Shown: positions 12,300-24,428, counted from the first letter of the stretch. The stretch is 64,000 nucleotides of DNA from Adenophora triphylla var. japonica (GCA_022495995.1 JAFEMH010001234.1:186001-250000); one strand, 5' to 3'. Made by a program: numbers and translations. Notes: generated by a model from the letters alone, not told the origin.

Positions 12300-12924
12300 G
12301 AGTGTTATTATTCACACCCATAATATTATTAGTATATATGTGACTGTGTTTTACATTGTTGTTTCATTAAAAAAATTAAGCGAGATGTTCTTAAGAAAAA
12401 CGTATTTTACATTAAAATATGAAAACGCGAGATTTTCGTAAGTGTCAGCTTTAATATTATAAAGTGTCAATTTTGTATTATAAAGTGCCAGATATTCAAA
12501 ATGACACTTATAAGCATTCAACTGACACTTATAAATATTCAAACTGACACTCTTAACATTTGTTAAAAGAGGACTACCGGTAGATTTAAAAATTACCGGT
12601 TGTAGTGTTAACTATTACACGTGGTAGTGTTAAAAATTGTCGGTTATAGTGTTAAATAGTGTTGCTTGTAGTGTTAAAAAGTGTCGGTGACAATGTTGAA
12701 AATAGTGTCAATTCTAATGTTAAAAAGTGCTAGTTATAGTATTGAAAAAAGCCAGTTATAATGTCGAAAAGTGCTAGTGAATTTTTATAAGTTTCGATTA
12801 TTTATAAAAATGTTACCGCGCGTTTTAAACACAAGTTTCCCTTACGTCACCGTGAATTTTGAAAATACGTTTTATATTAATCAAGTATAAACCAAATAAT
12901 TATACGGATGTGAATAACAACATC
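12300..12924. mobile_element. 625-bp inverted-repeat MITE with long TSD
   Basis: Left end GAGTGTTATTATTCACACCC; reverse-complemented right end GATGTTGTTATTCACATCCG. Both sides are flanked by TTAAATAAAA (12290-12299 and 12925-12934). A 9-10-bp duplication suggests a Mutator-like origin. The interior is a run of degenerate roughly 30-bp units of the type agtgtcggttatagtgttaaa (12560-12790) with no coding capacity. Confidence 0.75.
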
Positions 12925-13600
12925 TTAAATAAAAATTGACAAAAGAAATAAGTGACATAAAATCAAATTTCAAGGAAATAGGGAAATTTGTCCAAACTTC
13001 ATTATTGAAATTAAACCCCAATTAAAGATTTTTTTCTGAAATAATTCCATTTTTAAATAATAATTTCCAAAATAACTTCCTTTGAAACTATTTCCAAATG
13101 ACCATTTTTTTGTAACTCGCTACATGTTGTAGCGATTTCAAAATGTGACCGTTGAAACTCGCTAGCGAGTTTAATTAAATTAAGGATTCAGGGATTAGAA
13201 AATTGGTGTATTAGTTATTTAAATGTCATTAACGAACTCGCTACAGCATGTAGCGATTTCACGCGTACAACAGAGAACTCGATACATGGTGTAGCGAGTT
13301 TTGAATAGTCGGTTTACAGAAAATAAGGTTTGCAGATCCAGATCCATTCTTATTCTCATATCCTCTCATACTTACTTTCAAGCAAAAAAAAACCCAAATT
13401 TTCACATCCTTTAATTTCAGAATTGTTGAAGACCAAGAATCAAGATAAATTAACATCATCTTAATCATTGTTTTCACTTGTGTTTAGATATATAAATTAA
13501 AGTTTTTTATTGTGTTTTAGTATATTATAGATATAAATGTTAAAATTAGGGTTTTGTTATGTAGGTTTTAACACTTTGATTTCGTAATGTAGGGTTAAAG

Positions 13601-14178
13601 ATGAACGGGGTTCAATCATTTTCATATGCTATTGGGAAAGTAATGATAAACAATCATTTGATAGTACTCATTTTCAAAAATGACCAAAATGTGCAATTAG
13701 AGTTAATTGTCGATAAAGATAAAATGAGTTGATTGATGAATTATATAAAAATAGGCGTAGATCAGACACAATATGATTTGGAAGTTATTTATAGATATCA
13801 TCATACTTTTGATATCGGGATTGTTGAGTACTTTCCTTCTGTATTGAAGATGATCATGCGGGTATAGATATAATGTTCGATGTTTTAGCAAAATTTGGGG
13901 GGATAAGTAATTTGCAATTGTATGTGGTTGTAAAATTGATTGAAAAATGACGTTATCCAGAGTTTGAAACATTGCACATAGAGACCTTTTATGGGTATTC
14001 ACCAAGTTGTAACCGTGATGAAGGGGTTGGTCCAAGTAAACAAACACTTGTATCAACTTAAACTTCAAATTATGGTAACATCGCATGCCCAAACGATCCA
14101 ATTGATGATGATAATTCTGAAGATGATATAGATTATGAAGAAGAAGAAGAAGAAGAAGACACTGGTGTAAAATGTTAA
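13601..14178 (+). pseudogene. MuDR-type transposase, N-terminal remnant
   Basis: From the ATG at 13601 the frame reads MNGVQSFSYAIGKVMINNH and LELIVDKDKMS, then a stop. After small frame changes it continues as VDQTQYDLEVIYRYHHTFD, IDIMFDVLAKFGGISNLQL and an acidic tail of consecutive Glu (about 14135-14160). This resembles the N-terminal region of plant MULE transposases that precedes the DDE core. The core itself, the zinc finger and the C-terminus are missing. At least four stops or frame changes make it a pseudogene. Confidence 0.6.
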
Positions 14179-14907
14179 GAAATCCACCGCACTGGCTCGC
14201 CTGAGGGTTAGTCGCACTACACATCTCTCGATATAGAAAAGCCAGTGAAGCAATACACCAAATGTACATCTAGATCCTCGGAATCTCTCGAATCAGTGGA
14301 AAATAATACAACATAACCTTGTTGTTCGTACGATCAGACATCACCGTAGAACCTAGGGCCAACATGATATATACCCGTATATGTATACATATTAACAATG
14401 TCTTCGGGAGTATCATCAGCGAGGTGATGGAAATGTGGAAACAGACTCATAATCCACCTTAGCTTGAGACTACTCCATCCATATCTCCGGGAGATGGGAC
14501 AGACCCTAAAAGATCGTGGCATACTACCCGCCAGTCTAGAATTGGTGGCCTGTCAGCATCAGTAACAACATCCTTATCAATCGCCAACCTGTAAATCATG
14601 CTGATATCCTCTAGGGTAATAGTTATCTCATCAATCGGGAGGTGGAATGAATGGGTCTCCGGACGCTATCTCTCAATCAATGCCTCCAGTCGTATTGAAT
14701 TCTCCATATATAATGAACCCCCGTAATGACACTCTCGGCTAATCTTGACAATATCCTCGGAGCTAGTCTATCCGGCAAGGGGGCACCACGACAAAATGAA
14801 AGCGGACTAGCAACATGCGGTCCAGTCCAAATAAAACGAGGTATGTGGCCCTGATGTAGAGTCAAAACAGAGTTATCAATAGGCGCAGTATCAATAAAGG
14901 CATCCAT
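14163..14907 (-). pseudogene. Plant mobile domain (MAIN-like) pseudogene
   Basis: The minus-strand frame starts MDAFIDTAPIDNSVLTLHQG with IPRFIWTGP following, the usual opening of MAIN-like / 'phosphatase 7 long form' proteins. After a frame change comes RPETHSFHLPIDEITITLED, then HFHHLADDTPEDIVNMYTYT and SLAFLYREMCSATNPQASQC. These are the ordered landmarks of the plant mobile domain (PMD). Several stops and frameshifts interrupt it and the C-terminus is absent. It converges on the transposase remnant with overlapping ends near 14165. MAIN proteins act in plant gene silencing and meristem maintenance; this copy is dead. Confidence 0.75.
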
Positions 14908-15904
14908 CTGCTTTAACAAAATAAACCCTATTTTAAAATCAAATAAATACATATATAAACATAAAGACTTTTGAAGCATCAATAACAGATACTTCTACTT
15001 CTCCAAAATTGGGTTCAAATATACCAACAATTGAGTTCACAAATTGAGTTCAAAACCCCAAAATTTCAAATATACCACAATAGAGTTCAAATATACCAAC
15101 AATTGAGTTCAATAACAACACTAATATTCAAGACAATTCTAATAATTTCAATATATTCAAACCAAAATCAAAGCATACACCCAAATCAAAGCAAAAACCT
15201 AATTTTAATGGGTTTATAATAGCTCAGAAATTTAGTTAAAAACCACAAAATTTCAACATTTACAACTACCCTATTTTTTGAATAAACCTAATTTTAAAGA
15301 AAACATATAACAAAATCAAAGCAAAATCATCAACAATGAAAAAGGATAAGATTGGATGTAAACTTACAATGACGAAATTAGAGAGATGAAAGGCTTAGAT
15401 TTGATAAAGATGGCAATGACAATAACAAACTTTTTCTTCTTCTCTCTTCTCCCTTTGTTTACATTCTGTGTAACCCGCTGGCCTAAGTACTGAATTTTTA
15501 GAACTCGTTACACCATGTACCGAGTTTCATGTACGAGTGAAATCGATAAATGGTGTAGCGAGTTCTATTATCAAATTTAATTTTAATTACGATTTAAACG
15601 TCAATTTTCTAATCATTGATTTAACTAAACTCGCTAAATGGTGTAGCAAGTTTCAACGGTTAAATTATGAAATCGCTACACCATATAGCAAGTTCTAAGA
15701 AAGTGATCATTTTGAAAAATAGTTTGAAAGGTAAATTATTTTGGGAATCATTATTTTAAAATGAAATTATTTAAGAAAAAAAAACTCAATTAAATAGTTG
15801 GTACAACCCTCATTCTTTCTCCCCTCCCTGATTCTTTTCTCATATAATTCCATTTAAAAAATCTAAATCCCAAAATTATATTTATGCTATTAAAAAAAAA
15901 TTGG

Positions 15905-15965
15905 AACTCGCTACTTGAAGTAGCGAGTTCAAATAACTAGCAAAACTTGAAATAGCGAGTTCAAA
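15905..15965. repeat. ACTCGCTAC palindromic boxes outside the MULE
   Basis: AACTCGCTACTT-g-AAGTAGCGAGTT is a near-perfect palindrome with 12-base arms. A degenerate second box follows. Both belong to the same box family as the MULE inverted repeats. Confidence 0.6.
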
Positions 15966-15989
15966 TAACCAGTAAAGCAGGCCACTACC

Positions 15990-16813
15990 AAAGGTCCAAA
16001 CTCCGTCTCACTTTAAATTACAAAATAATAATTATTAATAAAGAAAACTAAATAAAAATATTATTTTTTCCATCTCAAATTAATACTTAAAAAAATATAT
16101 TTCTATAAAAAATTATATTCTTCAGTTTAAAAATAAATATTACTTTCGACTCAAAATGAATAACCAAAAAATAATACTACATTTTTTATCAAAAAAATGA
16201 GCATTACTTCCTTCATCCCAATGAATATTTTAAAAATTAATACTAATTTATTCGCCTCTAAAATTAATGTTTGTAATGTTAGTGTGTTCGTCTCAAAATA
16301 TGACATTAAGATGACATTAATTTTTAGACGAATAAAGTAGTATTCTTTTTTAAAATAGTCATTTTATGAGACAAAGACACTAACAATATAAACATTAATT
16401 TTTACAAAAGAATACTATATCGTCTAAAAAAATAAATTACTATCTTCGTCCCAATGAATATTTTATAAAATATTACTTCATTAGTTTAAAATATTAATGT
16501 CATATTTTGAAACGAAAGCACTAACATTACAAACATTAATTTTTGAAGCAAATAAAACAGTATTATTTTTTTAAATATTTATTGGGATGAAGGAAGTAAT
16601 GTTCATTTTTTTGGACAAAAAATGTAGTATTATTTTTTGGTTATTCATTTTGAGTCAAAAATAATATTTATTTTTGAAATGAAGAATATTTTTTTTATAA
16701 AATTATATTTTTTAAAGTATTTTTTTGAGATGGAAAAAAATAATATTTCTATTTAGTTTTCTTTATTAATAATTATTATTTTGTAATTTAAGTGAGACGG
16801 AGTTTGGACCTTT
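15990..16813. mobile_element. 824-bp foldback inverted-repeat element
   Basis: The left arm begins AAAGGTCCAAACTCCGTCTC and the right arm is its reverse complement, ending at 16813. Complementarity continues for roughly 400 bp per arm, leaving almost no unique centre (about 16370-16470). There is no coding sequence and no clear TSD. The superfamily is undetermined; transcription would give a long hairpin RNA. Confidence 0.85.
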
Positions 16814-16879
16814 GATCTCGATTGGGCGTGTATATTTCTCGGCTTTCATAGTTTTGGCTTATATATTCGTAATGTGGCG

Positions 16880-17062
16880 TATTTAAAATAAAATGGAGCA
16901 AATTTAAATTTGTTGTACCATGTAGCGTATTTAATCGGACAAAATTATAAACTTGCTACACCGTGTAACGAGTTTAAAAAAGTTGATAATTTTGAGAAAT
17001 AGTTTCAAATGTGGGTTACTTGATATTTAGATTTTATAATGAAATTATTTGAGAAAAAGCTC
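16880..17062. repeat. Isolated copy of the MULE right inverted repeat
   Basis: Contains cttgctacaccgtgtaacga and the following AT-rich block ending gaaattatttgagaaaaa, matching the right inverted repeat at 15660-15790. It is probably the edge of a second, older MULE copy split by the foldback element. Confidence 0.55.
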
Positions 17063-17199
17063 CTCCCTCCCTCCACCCCACACAACCTCCTTTCTTTTTT
17101 CCATTGTTGCCCCCAACAAAATTAGTCCAGATTAATGCTTTATATTCATCCACCTTTTACAGAACTCTTGTTCCTATCTATTTCTATTTCTTACTGGAA

Positions 17200-17500
17200 A
17201 AAACAAATTGCTTCGTATGACCGTTTGTATAAATCGGGAGCCCTAAATCCGAATCGCTACTTACAACGGTCAAAAGAATATCTTCAAATTAACCCTGCAA
17301 CGGTCTAAAATTCAAAGAACAACATTACAAATTGAAGCCCTAAACCAACAAGCGAACTCATTTTCATCTTGTTCCGCCCTCGAATCATCTCTCTCCACCA
17401 CGGTTCTCTCTCTTTCTACCTTTCTCTATCTCTATATCCAGATTGTCGGCAATTGCAAATTATCGCCGTTAGATTTCAGTTTCCGGTATGCTACTCGCAG
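17200..17500 (+). promoter_or_regulatory. Possible gene promoter and leader exon
   Basis: A short single-copy-looking stretch with three AACGG-core sites (17217-17223 reversed, 17262-17268, 17299-17305) followed by a CT-rich leader (17345-17430) and a donor-like CGCAG/GTAATC at about 17498-17503. AACGG is the core of MYB3R-bound M-phase activator sites. No TATA box stands out. Promoter function is inference only. Confidence 0.3.
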
Positions 17501-17549
17501 GTAATCGGAATTTCTAAACCTTGTTCACTTCCGTTGGTGTTATTTGAAG

Positions 17550-17589
<40 letters not shown>

Positions 17590-19930
17590 GGGATTTTATC
17601 ACCTGTTGTGATCATACATTTTGATGATTCATAGTTTCATACAAACTCGTGCTTAGGGTTTTGAACAGAATCCTGTATATTATTTCGGGATTTTTCTTTT
17701 TGAAAATTGCTGATTCAAATGGCTGATATTTGAATCATGGCAAATACAGTATATAGTATATTACAATCAAACACTTTGATTCATTTGATGATTCATGCAA
17801 ACTCATTTTATTCAAATAGTGATATAAATGGTTATTGATGATTTGGGTTTTGTACAAAATCCTTATATTATTCTGTGATTTTTCTTTATGAAATTTTCTG
17901 CTTCAAATGGCTGGTATTTGAATTGTGTTGTTATTTTTTGCTTCTGTTTCATGTCTAAACTTGATTTGATGAAAATTGAGACAATCATATGCTCTGCCTA
18001 GTCTGGTGTGATATATTTTCCAAATAACATTGTTCTTACTCATTGCAAGGAAGTTATTTACAATACTTAACACATGTTGCTATTGATATTAACCGAGATA
18101 AGAATTATGGGAAATAAGTAGTACGTTAATCTCTGTCATATATGGAAATATGTAGTATGTTAATCTGTGTCATATTTGTTGATTGTTCTCATGATATTTC
18201 ATTGCTCCATATTAGTTGGTACTACTCATCTTGTTCCTACTAGCATAAAAGTCTGACATCCTTATTCCCTCGAGGTATGATAAGGTGAGTTAGTAAACAG
18301 TTTTAATTTCAGACAGAATGATTGTTCTGCAACCTAAATGATTTTGATGATTTCTTGCTAAGATTGATGTTTGTCTAACAAAAATTGCGATATACATTCA
18401 TGAAGTTTCTTCGTGAATAATATTCCTGAACCTACGTAGTGAAATCATCCAACAATCTGCTGGAATAATGGAAGATCATGAGAATTGCTAAGAGTCTACT
18501 CCTGACAGGAGGAAAAAGTTAGAGGGAGAGAACTGAGAAGGACCATTTTCAAAAGGCTGCTTACAGTGTTTTAGACATGCTGAACAACATAAGCTGCAAC
18601 CAAGTAAGCTCTGCATTTTTATTTCCGCTGACTTCTTTTTCTGTATTTCTTTCATAATTTCATTTCGCTCATACCATATGTTTACACATCAAAATAATTT
18701 TTTTGCATAATGAAGTTCACCTTAACAACGCTATACTTTCTAAAATACTTATATTTGATCATTCTCTCGTAAAGAATTCAGAGGCATCATCTGCCATAAG
18801 AATTGTGCTTCACTTTTCTTCCGAACATTTTTTTCTGCATCACAAACATGAGTATTTAAGTTAGAACTGACTTTCCAGGGAAAATGTCTTCAGTATTATT
18901 GGTTTGGTGATTGGTAAGTGATGATGCCCATAATTTACCAGACTTGTGAGATATGTGTTATATTGAGTAGACAAATTGGGCGTTTCTGCAAAATAATTAC
19001 ATGAAGAGTCACTTTGTATTTAATGATGAATAAGTATCGAACTTGTGAACTTTTGTAACCTTAGACTGATGTCCTGTAATCTACCTATGACTTTACCTAT
19101 TTGATTAACCATGCAGTGACTTATCCTTACAGTTCCAAAGACAAGAGATATTATGCTAACTTCCAAACATCCATGGAATCAGCCACTTGTTTTTTTGTCT
19201 CTGGTCATAAGTCCATTACAAGCTTGCTTAATTCATTTGCTATAGCTTGCAGCACATTACCGTGAGGCCATATGTATTAAGCCCCAATATCATTTGTAGA
19301 TCTTTTTGTGCATGACATTAATTGAGGGACTGCCTAGACTTCACCAACCTTTTGTATTTTCTGCTTCATGGTTTTGCTCTCTATCAAATGATGTTATCTC
19401 CTGCAAGAGGGAATATCAACTATTGTTAGCTGATTCTCCAATTTCTGAAATCTGGCAATTTAGATAAGAACTTTCTTATAACCTGTACAATTTTACTGCA
19501 TAAGGTTGGAAAGTCAGTGACCTAGAGTTCACTTTGATGTCAAGAATATTGTTTTTGCGTGCATTGTCGGGTAAGAGGAATGCAGAGGCAGCAATACCTC
19601 TATAATCGTGTCATTAGAAATGGTCTTTATTCTAGAACCTCATTCTTTAAGCCCTTTAATACTGAGATGAAAGTGTTAGTTGTAATACCTCCTTATTCAA
19701 GTCACCCAAATATCTATTGGAAATTATATCTCTTCTAGTACCTCTTTCTTTAAACCCCTCAATACTGAGAATGGAAGTGTTTGTTGGAAGAAATACTTTC
19801 TCCAGAAAAAATATTTAGCTTCAGACAAAGTTGTACGTTAACCAGTATGTTGCTGGTATGTTTTCAACTGTAGACATTTATCTATTTTTCTGTTCCTGCA
19901 CATCAGAAGTTGGTAGTTTTGAGTTGCTAG
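17501..19930 (+). other. Intron-like sequence of an unidentified gene
   Basis: T-rich, stop-dense and without transposon features. One purine-rich block (about 18460-18604) ends in a donor-like caag/gtaagc and could be a non-coding exon. No protein match was recognised. Confidence 0.3.
17553..17585. repeat. (CT)n microsatellite
   Basis: About 16 CT dinucleotides in the presumed first intron, a common position for CT tracts in plant genes. Confidence 0.95.
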
Positions 19931-20035
19931 CGGACGATATTTGGAGGACAACTATGACAGTGAGGAGATTCATTGCATGGTTGTGCTGCTGCTTGCATTA
20001 GGCATTTTGCTAGGAGAGGCCCCAGAATGTGCCAG
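19931..20035 (+). CDS. Candidate exon, unidentified gene
   Basis: Bounded by an acceptor-like ttgctag and a donor GTAAG at 20036. One frame is open throughout and reads GRYLEDNYDSEEIHCMVVLL then ALGILLGEAPECA. Spliced to an acceptor at 20123 it continues DGPSLTQLYKDN and meets TGA at 20161. I do not recognise the family. The hydrophobic stretch could be a helix or a membrane segment. It may be a real small exon or chance; transcript evidence would decide. Confidence 0.3.
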
Positions 20036-21719
20036 GTAAGCGAGACCTACCAACATTCTCAAGTTCTGACTACATTCTTCTTTGATATTTCCTTAAAAAT
20101 CCAACTTTTGTAATTTTTCCCAGGGATGGACCAAGCTTGACTCAGCTGTATAAAGATAACTGAGAATTTTGATTGAAGGGATAGTAGATATAGACTCAAA
20201 CTCTTGAGTTTTTACCTCACCATTTACAATTTCATATTCTGTCTTGTGAAGAGCTTGCTTCCTGTCCAACCCACCTATAACTCTGAGCATTGATATTTTC
20301 AGCCTGTATTCATCTGCCATTAGCTATACTGCGAAAAAGCTTCTTTTCCGCTAGAGAATTGGGGGGGGGGGTTGTGATTCACGACCGAATCCTCTTTTAA
20401 ACACAACTTTGGAGAGAGAAAGGCTACACTTCAGTCAATAACTCTAATTGAATGTCGATTAGTATATTTTACTTGCTCTATAACTTGTTAGATTTGTAGT
20501 AAATTTGTTCTCTGAATTCACTTCATGTTTGCTTGAACCTGATTTTTCCTAAATTTAATGGGGTCAAACTTGCAAAAGTTTTTGTTTTTAGCGGTAAAAA
20601 TGTTATTTTTCTAAACTTAAAGGTGGTAAAAACGACATGATTTCAAAATCAAGGGGGGTCAAATGACCCCGTTAGCTTAGTGTGGCTTCGCCACTGGCCA
20701 TGATATTGTTATAATAATGCTTGCCCTCATTTAGATGAATAACCACTGATGCAAACTAGATTTGTTTCTTTACACGTATCCTGTCAAAATCTTAAGTTAA
20801 TTTGTGAAGAATTTTAATTTGTGAACGTTACTTGTTCCTGACAAAATCTCAAGTTTTAAAATCTCAAGTTTTTTCTCGCAGCTGATAACTATTACTATCT
20901 CCTTATTATGTGACTGATTTTATTACCTGGATGTCATGATCTTTGTTCTCAAATCAGGTCCTTATACCATACAGTATATGTTAACGAACATTTCATGTCA
21001 TTAAAAATATTGAACTGCTAGTTTATCATTAGCGAGTCACTTCATATGAACAGTGTGACACTTTAACTTAATTTCGAAATTTGTTCTTTATCATGCAATG
21101 TTCTAATTTGATATCAATTAGCAGCTTCACTTTTAAAGAGGCAGAGTCTGAGTTTGAAGATAAATTTCGTAGCTTTCATGTCAATATGAAGAATATAAAG
21201 CAGCATCTGCAGGTAAGATTCCTCATTCATCTTTGTTGGTTTACTGGTATAATGACTCATAAGTTGTTTATTTTTGTTAACGCTAGTGTCTATTTGTGCT
21301 TCTTGCTTATTGACCTCAAACCTTCAATGATTCTCTTAAATCTAAGTTAGGCTATCCTATCATCTTAAATTATATATTCCTCTATTTTCCGTTTTCACTT
21401 GCCTATGTTCAATCCTGAGAAGTTGAACTCGCGTTCTCTTCAGCACCATAACCATATTTTTAAAGATGACAAGAAAGATGACACAAATATGAGCATAGTA
21501 CTCATTGAGGTAGTAGGTAGAACTAAAGTAATGGTCACAAATGAATTGACAGTCCACAAAATTTCAAGAAAAGTGTAGAACTTTTTTAGCTTAGTACTCT
21601 GCACATTATTATTTAAAAAAAAAAAAAAGTTCTTAGCAACCACATCAGACAGACGTAGTGGTCTGAAATGAATCAAAGCAGTCCAATGATGAAGTTTTGA
21701 TTTAGACAGGTATTATGTC
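20036..21719 (+). other. Remaining intron-like sequence around the candidate exons
   Basis: A G-run (20361-20370) and a block at about 20560-20700 (ggggtcaaac ... gtggcttcgccactgg) look like an old transposon scrap. A minus-strand open stretch (20093-20320) has no recognisable family. Otherwise nothing stands out. Confidence 0.3.
21125..21212 (+). CDS. Candidate exon, unidentified gene
   Basis: Acceptor ttagcag at 21118-21124 and donor CAG/GTAAG at 21212/21213 enclose 88 bp with one open frame, SFTFKEAESEFEDKFRSFHV then NMKNIKQHLQ. It is charged and probably helical. The splice signals are strong on both sides, but no neighbouring exon in a compatible phase was confirmed. The gene, if real, is cut off downstream by the pyrimidine-rich repeat beginning at about 21720. 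Family unknown. Confidence 0.4.
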
Positions 21720-22565
21720 TTTCTTTTTTTCATTTTCCTCAAAGTGTACAATTTGTTTCTAATAACCACTTTTCTTGTAGTTCTCTCGCACTTGCAGCTT
21801 ACTCCCTCTCTTCTTACTCTTCTCGTCCTCATCATCTCCTTTTTCTCTTCTTTCTTCTTCTTGTTGTTCTTATTCTTCTCCTACCATCTTTTCATGATTA
21901 TCAATACAACCATTAAAACTTATCTAATCACCGTTGATTTTGTGCTACCCCTTCTTCCTCACTTATGTTGAAACCTCTCCACCCCCATCTCCTACATTGT
22001 TTGCCACCCTCTATGATATATTTGTCGCATTTTCACAATTTCCTTGATCATCCTCTCTACCAATTTATATATTATTATGTCTCTCTAGTGTCTTACTAAT
22101 AACTTGCTTAGTTGTTTAGTTCTTGTTTTACACCCTCTATTTTACTGCTTCCTCACTTGAATTTTAACTTTTTTGATTATTACACTCTTGTTTAGCAATT
22201 TTCGGCACAGTTTCACGCTTTTCCTTTTTTATCAATTCTTAAGTTTTTTTTTTTCTCATTTCCCTTAAAGCACGTTTGCATTTTTTCTTTTTTCTCCTCA
22301 TCCTCTTCATTCCCCTCTCTTCCTCCTCTTCCATCATCTTCTTTCCCCTTCTCCTTCTCATTGTTATTCATGTTTTGACCAATCACATTTTTATACTACA
22401 AAGACCCATTGCTTTTGAAGGATCATTCTTTTTATCCTTTCCTTATGTGGCTCAATTCATTTGTACCTCATTTGAGCTCCGTTTTAGATGTTTCCTCTTT
22501 TATTATCTTTTTGAAATCGTTCCACTTTGTCCCCGACACAAACACAAGGATACCTTAATTATTAT
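21720..22565. repeat. Pyrimidine-rich macro-repeat, copy at left edge
   Basis: Plus strand is overwhelmingly C/T. It carries the anchor ttttatactacaaagaccc (about 22388) that recurs through the larger array to the right. The long plus-strand frames rich in Ser, Phe, Leu and Pro result from base composition. Confidence 0.7.
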
Positions 22566-23387
22566 CTGAAATAATATTTTATTTTTTTCATTGAAACATA
22601 CTAATAACAAAATCCCCAACACAAGAATACAATTATTATTTCATATTAAGTTTTATTGATTTATTATTATAATAAATATAAAATAATTAATGTCCAAACA
22701 TATTCTTACAATTTTAAATAAAAAAAATGCAAAAAATATAAATAGAAAAAAAGTATACAAAGTAACTTTACACAGTTGCACCAAATACGGAAAAATGAAA
22801 GAAATGGAAAACGATGAAAAAAAAACTTATAAATAAAATAGTGTGCTAATCTATCATTAATTACATTAGATGGAAATATTAAAAGTTAAAAGACAATTGT
22901 GCTATATATTGGTCATTAATTTTTTTTATTATACTGATAAATCAATGAAAATTAATATGAAAAAATAATTGTATTTTTGTGTATGAGCTTTTGTTATTAG
23001 CATCTTTTAAGGAAAATGAAAAAAAAAAATGTTGTAGATAATAATTAATCTTATTTTTTAAAATAAATTAATTATATATTATAAATTGAGAAATTTTTAG
23101 CAAGGGTGTAAAATGGGAGTGAGATGATACCTTGGGAGAGGTTAAACATATATTAAGCACATTGAAATGACATAAATACCATCACGTGCCATGCATATGA
23201 CAGTTTTTCTAATGTCTGTTGGTATGTGTCAGGGATAGTGTGGGAGGATTTCATAGTTAAAGTATCACTCTTCTAATTTGTCAATTTCCTCGTGTTATAT
23301 ATTTTCTCATTTTCACGACTTCCTTGATCAGCATTTCTGCCAATTTCTCAATTTCTCTAGCTTTATTAAATCTCATTAGTAACACTT
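22566..23387. other. AT-rich stretch, then macro-repeat fragment
   Basis: 22566-23280 is AT-rich with no recognised gene or repeat. 23281-23387 matches the macro-repeat block containing gttatatatttt and cttccttgatca. Confidence 0.5.
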
Positions 23388-24428
23388 TGTTAGCAAAATT
23401 TGCAATTACAGAAGAAAATAAATTACAAATAAAGATTACAGAACAGAAATATATAAACTGTAACAGAAATATAAACTGGAAATGAAGAAATAAGATGGCA
23501 GCAACAAATCGGTTGTGCACGAGCCCTGATGAATAAGTCTCCTTAAGACTTATTCGTCCCCTCACCAATAGTGCTTGAGGCTGCCTTGGACGCGAGTCTC
23601 CCAGGATAGAACGTGCAGACCGGGGGCACTTTGCACCTAAAGTTCCCGACGAATTGGCAGTGTGCCTAGACAGTATCACCACAATGCAGTATGCAAGGAG
23701 GTCAAACGAAGATTGAACAATATGCAGCAAAGAGAGAGTGAGAGCAGTTGCAGGAAAAATTGATGTGTAAAATGGTTTGTGAAGACTCCATTTTATAGCT
23801 GCCTTGAATCGAAACTGCCAATCAACCATAATCACGAAATTATTACAGTAATAATTTCGTATTTAATTTTGATATGGCTGTTACATGGAGGAAATTAAAA
23901 TCGAAAATTATTACAGTCATAATTTCGACATTAACTCCGTTTCAGTTACAATGGGTAAATGGGAGTAAATTAAATTTTGAAATAAAATTCAAAATTTTAG
24001 CAAAAGGTGGGCTTGCGCGAATAGGCCATTTCGGAGCTACATTCGTGTCCGCAGGACGCGTACGCACATGAGTTCGGTAGCTCCAAGCCTATTTTGGACC
24101 ATGATTTGCACCCCCCTGCGCACCCGTGCGCGAGAGAGAGCCTCTATGCCACACACAATTTCTCCTTACATAAAGTGTAGTAGTATTTAAACTATCTAAC
24201 TTTCACATTCCCATTCAATGTGGGATAACTTCTTTTTCCCACTTCCAACCCATCATCTTTGAGCCTTAATATTTCATTCATCCATCAACCATCTTGGACA
24301 AATAAATATTCGATTTTAATGTTCTCATGGAGTAGAATACAAATCCATAATCAATTTGGTCATTTAACAAATAACCCATTTAGGAAATAATTCCAAATTT
24401 CCTTCACACCCACTTTTTTTTTCCAACA
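23388..24428 (-). repeat. Copia-B 3' LTR
   Basis: The minus strand reads PPT CATGTGGGGGAT (24440-24429) then TGTTGGAAAA, giving a firm LTR start at 24428. The left end (about 23388, ...GCTAACA) is inferred from the point where the macro-repeat stops. The TATA box is CTATAAAATGG on minus (about 23788-23798). Upstream of it are a 27-bp palindrome, ACGAAATTATTAC-a-GTAATAATTTCGT (23834-23860), and a degraded second copy (23902-23927). A 10-base-arm hairpin, GAATAAGTCT, lies near 23530-23555 in the transcribed part. Confidence 0.7.

Larger units (their letters stand above)
13015..15805. mobile_element. MULE with transposase and plant-mobile-domain remnants
   Basis: Inverted repeats of roughly 300 bp (about 13015-13330 and 15480-15805) share an outer AT-rich part and inner aactcgctacatg...gtagcgagtt boxes in the same order. 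Between them lie a MuDR-type transposase N-terminus on plus and a convergent plant-mobile-domain pseudogene on minus. The exact ends and a TSD could not be resolved by eye. Plant MULEs carrying plant-mobile-domain genes are known. Confidence 0.7.

Noticed and set aside
14137..14160. GAA trinucleotide run as an independent microsatellite
   Set aside because: It encodes the acidic tail of the MULE transposase remnant and is better explained there.
20093..20320. 75-codon minus-strand frame starting MADEYRLKISMLRVIGG
   Set aside because: It looks protein-like but no family was recognised, no splice partner was found, and it overlaps the proposed plus-strand exon. Left unannotated.
22566..23280. 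Possible MITE in the AT-rich stretch
   Set aside because: No inverted termini or target duplication could be found by eye.
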